The translations under genes were made by a program, and so were the position numbers. Of a DNA stretch of 64,000 nucleotides, positions 55,745 through 63,006 are shown piece by piece. The stretch covers positions 8,370,001 through 8,434,000 of the forward strand of contig NZ_CP050975.2 of the NCBI RefSeq assembly GCF_012273515.2, given 5' to 3'. This stretch comes from Streptomyces sp. RPA4-2 (lineage in GTDB: Bacteria > Actinomycetota > Actinomycetes > Streptomycetales > Streptomycetaceae). The notes under the pieces were generated by a model. It was not told the DNA's origin. It saw only the letters and a program-made list of their open reading frames with translations, and made no database searches. Every line of letters starts with the position of its first letter. The first letter of the stretch is position 1.

Positions 55745-56665
55745 TCAGACGCCTCGGATGGTCGCCCGGCGGGAGCGGGAGCCGATGAAGGCGGCGATCT
55801 TGCTCGGGTTGAAGACCCACAGCACCTGATGAATGCCCCGGTACGTGGCCGCGATGGTCATGAAAGTGGCGGCTCGGCCGTCCCGGTGGAGCAGGATCCC
55901 GCTTCGTCCGTTCGCCTCGACCGGTTCCACTTCGACCGTCGGCCAGAACCGTGGATAGGCGGTCGACAGGTTCGCCACGCGGGCACGGCTCAGGACGGGA
56001 ACGCGAGCTGCTCCCCGGATGCCGTTCCCGTCGGACAGACTGACCACGTCCGGTGTGAGCAGTGCTTCCAGTGAGGCGACGTCCCCCTGTCGAGCGGCGG
56101 CGACAAAGGCATCGAGCAGCTTGCGGTGCTCGGCAGCGTCGACGCTGTCCCGCTGGTCGTCGGTGAGGTGTCTGCGCGCCCGGCTCACGATCTTCCGCAC
56201 GTTGACGGGGCTGAGTTGGAGGATCTGCGCTATCTCGGGATAGCCGTAGTCGAAGGCTTCTCTCAGGACGTACGCGGCGCGCTCGGTCGGGGGCAGCTTC
56301 TCCAGTACCAGGAGCAGGGCGAGTTCCAGTGCTTCCGCCCGCTCGGCGCCGACCTCCGGGTCATTGCTGGTGTCGACGGGCTCGGGCAGCCACGGGCCGA
56401 TGTAGGTCTCGCGGCGGACGCGGGCTGACTGAGCCACGTTGATGGCCAGCCGTGTCGTGGCGCTCGACAAGAACGCCACGGGGCTGACCACGACGGCACG
56501 GTCGGTCCGCTGCCAGCGCAGCCACACCTCCTGGACGACGTCCTCGGCCTCCACCGCACTGCCCAGCACGCGGTAGGCGATGCCGAAGAGACGTGGCCGG
56601 AGCTCTACGAAGACGGAAACGGCCTCGCTCATGTCGTTTCCCACGGGGGGCGCCTGTGGATACAT
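55745..56665 (-). CDS. ECF41/SigJ-type sigma factor
   Basis: 306 residues from ATG 56665 (AAGGA 5 bases upstream); ATG 56632 is possible. Region 2: LFGIAYRVLGSAVEAEDVVQ and EVWLRWQRTD. The group-specific VRRETYIGPWLPEPVD linker is followed by region 4 (EAFDYGYPEIAQILQLSPVN, VRKIVSRARRHL) and a C-terminal SnoaL-like domain with LSDGNGIRG and LWVFNPSKIAAF. In this group the C-terminal domain replaces an anti-sigma factor. It probably reads the GTCAC(A/G)-N16-GGTC promoters nearby. Confidence 0.9.
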   Translation of the reverse strand: MYPQAPPVGNDMSEAVSVFVELRPRLFGIAYRVLGSAVEAEDVVQEVWLRWQRTDRAVVVSPVAFLSSATTRLAINVAQSARVRRETYIGPWLPEPVDTSNDPEVGAERAEALELALLLVLEKLPPTERAAYVLREAFDYGYPEIAQILQLSPVNVRKIVSRARRHLTDDQRDSVDAAEHRKLLDAFVAAARQGDVASLEALLTPDVVSLSDGNGIRGAARVPVLSRARVANLSTAYPRFWPTVEVEPVEANGRSGILLHRDGRAATFMTIAATYRGIHQVLWVFNPSKIAAFIGSRSRRATIRGV

Positions 56666-57121
56666 GTTCCTTGGGTCTCCGTTTCGCTGGTACCGGTGTT
56701 CTCGCGGACGCGGCCATGGGGCCGTCTGCCGGGAACCGCCAGGGCGGCGGCCGGCGTGCTGAGGGTTCTGGCGGCGGTGCGATCACCTCCGCTCCAAGTG
56801 ACCGGCGGCGCAGGCTCTTCGTAACGGTTTCGCGAGGGATTTCTTGCCGACGTCCGGCAAGCGGGCAGCCGGTCCCGTACGCGAGCCGACAGCGCCCGGG
56901 GCCGGGGGCCGGGGCCTTCCCGGTCAGTGGATCACTGTGGGTACCGACGCTTCGCGCCGTCTGCGGTCGGTAGCGGCCCGATGTCACACACGCGCCGACC
57001 GTTCGGTCTTTCCAGTGAAAAGCGGTGATGCATTGCGCACCGCGTTCCTGACATTCCTCCACACGAAAAGCCACCGCCCGAACCAGTATCCGTTCCCCGT
57101 TCCTCACGTAGGAGGTGTTCC
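56666..57121. other. Divergent intergenic region between sigma and whiB-like genes
   Basis: About 455 bases without a gene. It contains the sigma-type motif at 56983-57008 reading toward the whiB-like gene. No matching motif was found toward the sigma gene. Confidence 0.5.
56983..57008 (+). promoter_or_regulatory. ECF41-like promoter motif before whiB-like gene
   Basis: GTCACA (56983-56988), 16-base spacer, GGTC (57005-57008), about 113 bases before the start codon. Confidence 0.68.
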
Positions 57122-57388
57122 ATGGATTGGCGCGTACGGGGTCTCTGTCTACGCGAAGATCCTGACCTTTTCTTCCCGATAGGCAATGTCAACAGTGGTC
57201 CGGTAGCGGTACAGACGGACGAAGCGAAGGCCGTTTGCTGTCGTTGCCCGGTGATGGCGCATTGCCTGGAGTGGGCCGTGGACGCGGGCCCGGTCGAGGG
57301 CATCTGGGGCGGCACGACGGAAGGGGAACGCCGCGCCCTGCGGCGACGGGCGATACGCGAGCTGACGGCGACGGAAAGCGCCGCTTGA
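57122..57388 (+). CDS. WhiB-like iron-sulfur transcription factor
   Basis: 88 residues, ATG 57122 behind GGAGG. Cysteines at 9, 39, 42 and 48 (VRGLCL, AVCCRCPVMAHCLEWA) bind a [4Fe-4S] cluster; GIWGGTTEGERR is the Wbl beta-turn and basic tail that contact sigma and DNA. The length is typical. Wbl proteins sense O2, NO or redox state and act with the primary sigma factor. The promoter has the local sigma motif, tying it to the redox island. Confidence 0.93.
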   Translation: MDWRVRGLCLREDPDLFFPIGNVNSGPVAVQTDEAKAVCCRCPVMAHCLEWAVDAGPVEGIWGGTTEGERRALRRRAIRELTATESAA

Positions 57389-57413
57389 GCGCGGATGCCG
57401 TCGCCGGCCGTCA

Positions 57414-57471
57414 CCGATGTGGGTGGGCGGGGTGGTCCCGGAACCGGGACCACCCCGCCCACCCACATCGG
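57414..57471. terminator. Perfect 28-bp inverted repeat, bidirectional terminator
   Basis: Arms 57414-57441 and 57444-57471 are exact complements around a 2-base AA centre, followed by CTTTTC. It separates the convergent whiB-like (+) and YceI (-) genes and should end both transcripts. Confidence 0.85.
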
Positions 57472-57478
57472 CTTTTCG

Positions 57479-58078
57479 TCAGGCCGCCGCGTCCGGGTCG
57501 ACCCGGACCGCCGAGACGTCCAGGGTCAGGGTCACTTTGTCGCTGACGAGGACTCCCCCTGTCTCCAGGGGCGTGTTCCAGGCCAGCCCCCAGTCGGAAC
57601 GCCGCAGGGTGGCCGTGCCCTCGAAGCCGACCCGGTGCTGCCCGTGGGCGGCGTCGCCGGCACCGACGAAGACGACGTCGATGTCCAGGGGCAACTCGAT
57701 GTCCTTGATGCGCAGACTGCCCATGATGCGGAACTCGTCGCCGCCGAGCGGGACGATGCCGGTGGAACGGAAGCTCATCAGGGGGAACGTCGCGGAGTCG
57801 AAGAAGGCGGGTCCCCCCAGGTGCGCGTCGCGCTCCGGGACTCCCGTGTCCAGACTGTCGGTCTGGACACTCACGTACGCCTCGGAACGGGACGGGCTGG
57901 AGCCGTCGAGTTTGAGCAGGCCCTCGAAACGGTCGAATCTTCCGCGGACATTGGAGATCATGGCGTGCCGGACGGAGAACCCGATGGTGCTGTGGACCGG
58001 GTCGACGGTGTAGGTACCGGTCACCGCCGGGTACGGGCCGGAGCCGGGAGAATCGGCCTGATGGCGTTGAACCAGCAT
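57479..58078 (-). CDS. YceI-family lipid-binding-like protein
   Basis: 199 residues from ATG 58078. The YceI signature is GTYTVDPVHSTIGFSVRHAM, then FDRFEGLLKLDG, LGGPAFFDSATFPLMSFRST, GSLRIKDIELPLDIDV and RSDWGLAWN. This lipocalin-like beta-barrel binds polyisoprenoids or similar lipids. No signal peptide, so unlike E. coli YceI it is cytoplasmic, as usual in actinomycetes. It follows the SDR gene in the same direction after 160 bases and may share its sigma-controlled transcript. Confidence 0.9.
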   Translation of the reverse strand: MLVQRHQADSPGSGPYPAVTGTYTVDPVHSTIGFSVRHAMISNVRGRFDRFEGLLKLDGSSPSRSEAYVSVQTDSLDTGVPERDAHLGGPAFFDSATFPLMSFRSTGIVPLGGDEFRIMGSLRIKDIELPLDIDVVFVGAGDAAHGQHRVGFEGTATLRRSDWGLAWNTPLETGGVLVSDKVTLTLDVSAVRVDPDAAA

Positions 58079-58238
58079 GATGGTTGCCTTCTCTGTGGTT
58101 GCCGTCTGTCGGTGGCAAGGTGTGTCGGCCTCCCGACCGGCACCGTGCCGGATGTGGAAAGGGCCTGCCGTGCCGCGATGCGGACGACAGGCCCTCGCGC
58201 GGGTGGCGGGCCCTGTCCCAGGGCCGCCGCCCGGCGAC

Positions 58239-58985
58239 TCAGTGCTGCTGGGCGAGCCAGTCGGTGAAACGGGTCTCCGCGATGTGCGCGTCCGGACCGG
58301 GCAGCAGCGTGGTCTCCTGCAGCTCCGCACCGAAGTACGGGGCATGCGCGTCGGGCACGACCTTGCGCGGGTCGTTCTTGGCGGCCAGGCCCTTGCGGAT
58401 CAGCTCGTCGAGCTGGAACTCGTCGGGCCCGGCGACCTCGACCACTCCGTTGACGGGAGTGCCGACAGCGGTGCGGCCGACGATGGCGGCCACGTCGTCG
58501 GAGTAGACGGGCCGGATGCTGACCGGGGCCAGACGGACGGTGTCACCGTCGGTCGCCGACTCGGCGATGCCCTTCATGAACTCGAAGAACTGCGTGGCGT
58601 GAACGATGGAGTACGGAATTCCCGAGTCCTTGATCAGCTCCTCCTGCGCCTGCTTGGCACGGAAGTAGCCGCTCTCCTGGAGCCGGTCCGTGCCGACCAC
58701 GGAGAGGGCCACGTGGTGGGTCACGCCGGCGTCCGTCTCGGCCTTGAGGAGGTTGGTGGTCGAGGTACGGAAGAACTCCATGACGGCGTGGTCCTCGAAG
58801 GAGGGCGAGTTGGAGACGTCGATCACGACCGAGGCGCCGGTCAGGACCTCGTCCAGGCCCTCGCCCGTGAGCGTGTTGACGCCGGTGTTGGGGGCGGCCG
58901 GCACTGCCTCGTGACCATGCTCGTCGAGCTTGGCGACCAGCTTCGAGCCGATCAGTCCGGTACCGCCGATCACTACGACCTTCAT
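58239..58985 (-). CDS. NAD(P)-binding SDR-type reductase (NmrA-like)
   Basis: 248 residues. VVVIGGTGLIGSKLVAKLDE is the N-terminal dinucleotide-binding motif of atypical SDR/NmrA proteins. ASVVIDVSNSPSFEDHAVME, GVTHHVALSVVGTDRL, ESGYFRAKQAQEELI (with the YxxxK-like FRAKQ) and YSIVHATQFFEF follow. Such reductases or sensors are frequent neighbours of ECF41 sigma genes. The minus-strand GTCACA-N16-GGTC motif at 59031-59056 is ideally placed, about 45 bases before the start. Confidence 0.88.
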   Translation of the reverse strand: MKVVVIGGTGLIGSKLVAKLDEHGHEAVPAAPNTGVNTLTGEGLDEVLTGASVVIDVSNSPSFEDHAVMEFFRTSTTNLLKAETDAGVTHHVALSVVGTDRLQESGYFRAKQAQEELIKDSGIPYSIVHATQFFEFMKGIAESATDGDTVRLAPVSIRPVYSDDVAAIVGRTAVGTPVNGVVEVAGPDEFQLDELIRKGLAAKNDPRKVVPDAHAPYFGAELQETTLLPGPDAHIAETRFTDWLAQQH

Positions 58986-59030
58986 GTTGAAATCCTTTCG
59001 GCAATGCGCGTTGTCGTCCGTGTAAGAAAA

Positions 59031-59056
59031 GACCGGGTGTACACGCTTCCTGTGAC
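59031..59056 (-). promoter_or_regulatory. ECF41-like promoter motif before the SDR gene
   Basis: Minus strand TGTCACA-N16-GGTC (plus-strand GACC 59031-59034 and TGTGAC 59051-59056), 46 bases before the start at 58985. Confidence 0.78.
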
Positions 59057-59150
59057 AACGTCACGGTGCATTCCCTGACTTTTGTTGTGCCGAGGCTCAA
59101 TAGCCTTGAAAAAAGCGGGGAAGCGCGCGGGCGCGGGGGGTGGTGGGCGG

Positions 59151-59661
59151 CTATTCGACGAGCTTTCCTTCGGTGGAGACATCCGCCATGAGGGACGCGA
59201 TCTCATCCGGGATGGCGGGGATGCCCTCGTGGGTGATCCCGGTCGTCGGGGACCAGACGAGGTTGACGCGGAAGACGGGGTCTGTGTCGGGGAAATCGCT
59301 GCGGTTGTGACAACCACGGGTTTCCCGGCGTTCCAGGGCCGCTTCGAGGGTGGCGCGGGCCGCCAGGGCGGCCGACTTGAGGACGAAGGCGTGGGCGAGG
59401 TCCTGGAAGCCGGCGATGTCGGGGGTGGACTCCGACGTTCTCCATGCGCTTCTCGATGGTGTCCAGCTCCGCCAGGCCGGCGCGCAGACCCTGTTCGTCA
59501 CGGACGACGCCGGCGTGTTCGGTCATGGTGTTGCGGATGGCGCGCTGCAGGGCGCGGACGTTCTCGGGTCCGTCGGCGGCGAGCAGTTCGTCCACTTCGG
59601 CGCGGGCCTGGCCAACGGCGGCCGCGGACCGGGGCTGCGCGGTCAGTGACTCCGAGGGCAC
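59151..59661 (-). pseudogene. Fumarate reductase/succinate dehydrogenase flavoprotein relic (C-terminus)
   Basis: Two frames combine: RAIRNTMTEHAGVVRDEQGL then RAGLAELDTIEKRMENV, and after a frameshift near 59440 DIAGFQDLAHAFVLKSAALA, ARATLEAALERRETRGCHNR and SDFPDTD. HxxRSDFPDTD-type C-termini belong to SdhA/FrdA/aspartate-oxidase flavoproteins. The FAD and catalytic domains are missing. It retains an intact sigma-type motif directly upstream (59696-59721). Confidence 0.75.
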
Positions 59662-59695
59662 GATTACTCCCGTCGCTCTGGGTGGTCACCGCTAG

Positions 59696-59721
59696 GACCA
59701 GGCTGGGCGGCGGTTTGTGAC
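59696..59721 (-). promoter_or_regulatory. ECF41-like promoter motif before the flavoprotein relic
   Basis: Minus strand GTCACA-N16-GGTC (GACC 59696-59699, TGTGAC 59716-59721 on the plus strand), about 35 bases from the relic. Confidence 0.65.
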
Positions 59722-59851
59722 AAGAGCCGCTCCGACGCCCGGCACGGCTCTTCCCACACATGGGGCCCTGCGGGAGTCCGGTCTTGAAGCCGGCGGCGGC
59801 TCCGCGAGGCGCGGAACCGACAGTGGTGACCACCGAGAGTGTGCATCACGT

Positions 59852-59877
59852 GTCACAACATGAAGGCATTCCCGGTC
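59852..59877 (+). promoter_or_regulatory. ECF41-like promoter motif before the ferredoxin relic
   Basis: TGTCACA-N16-GGTC on the plus strand (GTCACA 59852-59857, GGTC 59874-59877), 75 bases before the ATG at 59952; divergent from the motif at 59696-59721. Confidence 0.68.
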
Positions 59878-59951
59878 TTACCGACGAGCCGACGGCCGCA
59901 CGAACCCGGCCCCGTGACGTGTTCGACGGCGAGGAGGAGGAATGGAATGGA

Positions 59952-60056
59952 ATGACGTACGTCATCGCGCAGCCCTGTGTCGACATCATGGACCGGGCGT
60001 GTGTGACCGAGTGCCCGGTGGACTCAATCACGCACCCGGTGACCACCCCCTGGTAG
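59952..60056 (+). pseudogene. Truncated 7Fe-type ferredoxin
   Basis: 34 residues: MTYVIAQPCVDIMDRACVTE then CPVDSITHPVTTPW and TAG at 60054-60056. The start matches FdxA-type 3Fe/4Fe ferredoxins (TYVIAQPCVD-x6-C-x3-CPVD), giving Cys 9, 17 and 21, but the second cluster-binding CxxCxxCxxxCP half is absent and the tail is unrelated. A good ribosome-binding region (GAGGAGGAATGG) remains, so a short peptide may still be made. Confidence 0.7.
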
Positions 60057-60218
60057 CGGCCCTGCCCCCGCACAGCCTTCACAAGAAGGACGTCTCCGTC
60101 TTCGCCGTCCGCAAGGAGGAAGCCGCCGACGCAGACCTGTGGTTCCCGTCGTGACCGGCCGCGCCCACGACGAGCGGCCGCCGCGGGGGCGGCGGCCGAC
60201 GTCTGCCGGACGTACCGC

Positions 60219-60716
60219 TCAGGAGGCGAGCGTGATGGTCGTCGGCGTACCCCTCCAGGCCATACGCGCGTAGGGACACAACGTGTCGGCCTTCTCCAGC
60301 AGACCGGTGGCCACGTCCGCGGCGACACCGGGCCACTGCACCACCAGGTCGACATGGAGCACGAAGCCACCGTCCTCGGGATCCCGTCCGAAGGCGACGG
60401 TCGCCACGACGGAGATGAGCGCAGGGTCGAGTGCCTCCTGCCGCGCCAGGAGGCTCAGTGCGCCGTGGAAGCACGCCGCGAAGCCGGCCGCGAAGAGCTG
60501 CTCGGGATTGGTTCCCTTGCCGTCACCGCCCAGCTCGGCGGGCATGCGCAGATCGAGGTCCAGGGCGCCGTCGGACGAGCGTGCCCGCCCGGAGGCCCGC
60601 CCGTGCAAGGCCACACCGCCGTGCACGGTCACGGTGGTCGTGTAGATGGGCAAGAACTCGTCGCCGTCGTAGTCCTTTTCGGTCGACAGGGTGGGCAACT
60701 GGATCCGCTCGGTCAC
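60219..60716 (-). CDS. OsmC/Ohr-family peroxiredoxin
   Basis: 165 residues from GTG 60716 (VTERIQLPTLSTEKDYDGDE). The two redox Cys lie in FAAGFAACFHGALSLLAR (about 80) and KADTLCPYARMAW (about 146), with GTNPEQLFAAGFAACF the Ohr/OsmC signature. These enzymes reduce organic hydroperoxides using lipoyl or thiol donors. It lies downstream of a SigJ-type sigma gene in the same direction, with a sigma-type motif between (60939-60964), suggesting sigma-controlled peroxide defence. Confidence 0.88.
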   Translation of the reverse strand: MTERIQLPTLSTEKDYDGDEFLPIYTTTVTVHGGVALHGRASGRARSSDGALDLDLRMPAELGGDGKGTNPEQLFAAGFAACFHGALSLLARQEALDPALISVVATVAFGRDPEDGGFVLHVDLVVQWPGVAADVATGLLEKADTLCPYARMAWRGTPTTITLAS

Positions 60717-60938
60717 GGCATGACTCCGATGTCGTCGCGGTACGGCTTCCCGGCGGACGGCCGGGAGCGCGTACACGGGGGCCCGGGGTGCCAGGGGGCG
60801 GTGACGGGCAGGGCGGCGGTTTGCCCCGGTGAGACCCGGGTGCCCTCTTTCGCAGGCTGCGTCGCACCGCACACACCACGCACGTCACGTTGTCTGTCCT
60901 CAGGGTGGTGGGAGGGTCCGGGGTCCGGACTACTGGAT

Positions 60939-60964
60939 GACCGACAGGCAACCGTTCCTGTGAC
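60939..60964 (-). promoter_or_regulatory. ECF41-like promoter motif before osmC-like gene
   Basis: Minus strand GTCACA-N16-GGTC (GACC 60939-60942, TGTGAC 60959-60964 on the plus strand). It lies between the sigma gene and the OsmC gene, implying a leader of about 215 bases. Confidence 0.65.
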
Positions 60965-61001
60965 GCCTGCCGTTGCCGACCCGAGAACCCCCGACAGCAG
61001 G

Positions 61002-61901
61002 TCAGCTGCTCAGAGAGGCCACGTAGGGCGCCAGCTTGGCCGGGTTCATCACCCACATGATCCGCTCGATGCCCTCCGCCGAGATGTCGACGGACAGCAG
61101 GGCGACAGCCACCCCGCCGGACGAGACCAGCACGGCCGGCCGGCTGTTCGCCTCGACCCACCGGATGTCCGCCTGCCGCCAGAAGCGCGGGGCGAAGGCC
61201 ACGAGGTAACGCGAGACATGGGTCCGTCCGACCACCGGGATCTTGGACGCGCCGCGGATCCCGTCTCCGTCCGAGTAGCTGACGACGTCGGCGGTGAGCG
61301 CGTCCTCCAGTACCGACAGGTCGCCCGTTCGCGCGGCGGAGAGGAACACCTCCAGCAGCTGCCGATGGGCTGCCGGCGTGACGTGCTCCTTGCGCTCGGC
61401 GGCCAGGTGCCTGCGCCCGCGGCTCACCAGTTGACGGGTGTTGGCCTCGGTCGTCTCCAGGATCTCGGCGATCCGTCCGTAGGGATAGTCGAACGCCTCC
61501 CGTAGCACGTAGGCGGTGCGCTCCACGGGATTCAGCTTCTCCAGGAGCAACAGAACCGCCATCTCCAGGGCCTCGGCTCGCTCCGCGCCCAGCTGCGGAT
61601 CATGACTGGTGTCGACGGGCTCGGGAAGCCACGGCCCCACGTAGGACTCACGGCGTACGCGGGCGGACTGGGCCAGGTTGATCGCCAAGCGGGTGGCGAC
61701 CGTGGTCAGGAAGGCGGCGGGTTCGTGGACCTTCGCGCGGTCCGTGTTCTGCCATCGCACCCAGGTCTCCTGCACGACGTCCTCAGCCTCCGCCGCACTG
61801 CCGCCCAGGACGCGATACGCGATGCCGAAAAGCTGCGGACGCGCCGAAAGGAACTCCTTCGTCGCTTGGCCAAGGTTGTCGGGATGGGCGCCAGCGTGCA
61901 T
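61002..61901 (-). CDS. ECF41/SigJ-type sigma factor, second copy
   Basis: 299 residues from ATG 61901 behind AGAAGGGGAG. Region 2: LFGIAYRVLGGSAAEAEDVV and QETWVRWQNTD. Then RRESYVGPWLPEPVD, region 4 (EAFDYPYGRIAEILETTEAN, TRQLVSRGRRHL), and a SnoaL-like C-terminus with YSDGDGIRG and MWVMNPAKLAPY. Close paralog of 55745, sharing long identical runs (LAINxAQSARVRRExYxGPW). The C-terminal domain controls activity in this family. Its targets are presumably the motif-bearing promoters around it. Confidence 0.92.
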   Translation of the reverse strand: MHAGAHPDNLGQATKEFLSARPQLFGIAYRVLGGSAAEAEDVVQETWVRWQNTDRAKVHEPAAFLTTVATRLAINLAQSARVRRESYVGPWLPEPVDTSHDPQLGAERAEALEMAVLLLLEKLNPVERTAYVLREAFDYPYGRIAEILETTEANTRQLVSRGRRHLAAERKEHVTPAAHRQLLEVFLSAARTGDLSVLEDALTADVVSYSDGDGIRGASKIPVVGRTHVSRYLVAFAPRFWRQADIRWVEANSRPAVLVSSGGVAVALLSVDISAEGIERIMWVMNPAKLAPYVASLSS

Positions 61902-62090
61902 GGATCTCCCCTTCTGGCTTCGTGCGAGCCATGCTACAAGCGGCCACCGAGGGACGCTCGGGGGTCGGTGGCATGATCGCGTCCGACGCCTTTCGGTGGC
62001 ACACCGTGGCATTCGATCAGTCAGGGACCTGCCGTCGCGGGACGGGGCACCCGACCGGTCTCGGGACCACACCCTTTGCGGCCGTTGCCT

Positions 62091-62116
62091 GTCACGAATC
62101 GATTGCACACCCGGTC
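62091..62116 (+). promoter_or_regulatory. ECF41-like promoter motif before 62156
   Basis: TGTCACG-N16-GGTC on the plus strand (GTCACG 62091-62096, GGTC 62113-62116), 40 bases before GTG 62156. Variant with G in the last -35 position. Confidence 0.68.
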
Positions 62117-62155
62117 AAGTGTGGGAACAGCCATGGACCAAGGAAGGCGCACACG

Positions 62156-62368
62156 GTGTCGGACAAGAGGTCATCACACGACCACGGCGGCCGGGAGGCA
62201 ACGGCGGCCGGGAGGAGTGCGGCGAAGGTGCGTCAGGACGCCGCATCCCTGGTCCTCGCCGGGAGCACGGTCCGTACCGAGCCCGATGGCGAGCCGGAGC
62301 ACCTGGCCGAGGCGGGTGGCGGGTCCGGCGGTCCCGGCGGTGACCTGCCCCCGCGTTCACTCCGCTGA
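62156..62368 (+). CDS. Small hydrophilic protein
   Basis: 70 residues from GTG 62156, preceded by AAGGAAGG. Charged and disordered (SDKRSSHDHGGREATAAGRS, AAKVRQDAASLVLAGSTVRT), no Cys or membrane helix. Unknown family. The ribosome-binding site and the promoter motif 40 bases upstream are the main support. The DUF5134-like gene follows 8 bases later, so the two are surely co-transcribed. Confidence 0.55.
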   Translation: MSDKRSSHDHGGREATAAGRSAAKVRQDAASLVLAGSTVRTEPDGEPEHLAEAGGGSGGPGGDLPPRSLR

Positions 62369-62376
62369 GCCGCTCC

Positions 62377-63006
62377 ATGGACACTCCCGTCGATTTCGTG
62401 CGCGTCATGCTGACGGTGCTCTTCGCCCTCGCGGCGTCGCACGTACTGCGGCACGGCGTCCGGTCACCGGGTACGGGGCGCGACCGGGTGGACCACCTGC
62501 TGCACTTCGTCATGGCCGTGGCCATGGCGGCGATGATCTGGAGTCCCGGCCGATCGCTGTCCGGCCGGACCATGACGGCCCTCTTCACGGCGGCCGCCCT
62601 GTGGTTCCCGCTGACCGCTCTCCACCACTGCACGGTGGACACGGCGGCGGCGGTCGCCGGGCGGTTGCGGCCCGCGGCCGGCATGGCGGCGATGGCCTGG
62701 ATGCTGCGTACGCCCCACGGCCGGGCGGTCCCCTCCCACGAGACCCTGGCCGGAGGCATCCCGGTCGCGCACCACGGCGCGGCACTCGGCCACACCGCGG
62801 GCGCGTCGGCAACGGGTGTATGGGTCACCGGCCTGCTGGCCGTGTATCTCCTTGGGTGCGCGATGCGGTCGCTGACCCGTCCCATGCCCTCGCTGCGGTC
62901 CGCCACGGCCGCCGCCCATCGCGCCGCCGCGACGGACCCGTACGGTCACGTGCGGGACGGAGCCATGGCGCTGGGGACGGCCGTGATGGTGCTCATGCCC
63001 CACTGA
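62377..63006 (+). CDS. DUF5134-like His-rich membrane protein
   Basis: 209 residues. Five to six membrane helices (FVRVMLTVLFALAASHVLRH, LLHFVMAVAMAAMIWS, MTALFTAAALWFPLTALHHC, WVTGLLAVYLLGCAM, GAMALGTAVMVLMPH) with His residues at helix ends, as in DUF5134 proteins, which may bind metal (copper or heme; inference). It follows the small protein gene after 8 bases, probably under the motif at 62091. Its end overlaps the convergent dehydrogenase gene by 14 bases. Confidence 0.78.
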   Translation: MDTPVDFVRVMLTVLFALAASHVLRHGVRSPGTGRDRVDHLLHFVMAVAMAAMIWSPGRSLSGRTMTALFTAAALWFPLTALHHCTVDTAAAVAGRLRPAAGMAAMAWMLRTPHGRAVPSHETLAGGIPVAHHGAALGHTAGASATGVWVTGLLAVYLLGCAMRSLTRPMPSLRSATAAAHRAAATDPYGHVRDGAMALGTAVMVLMPH

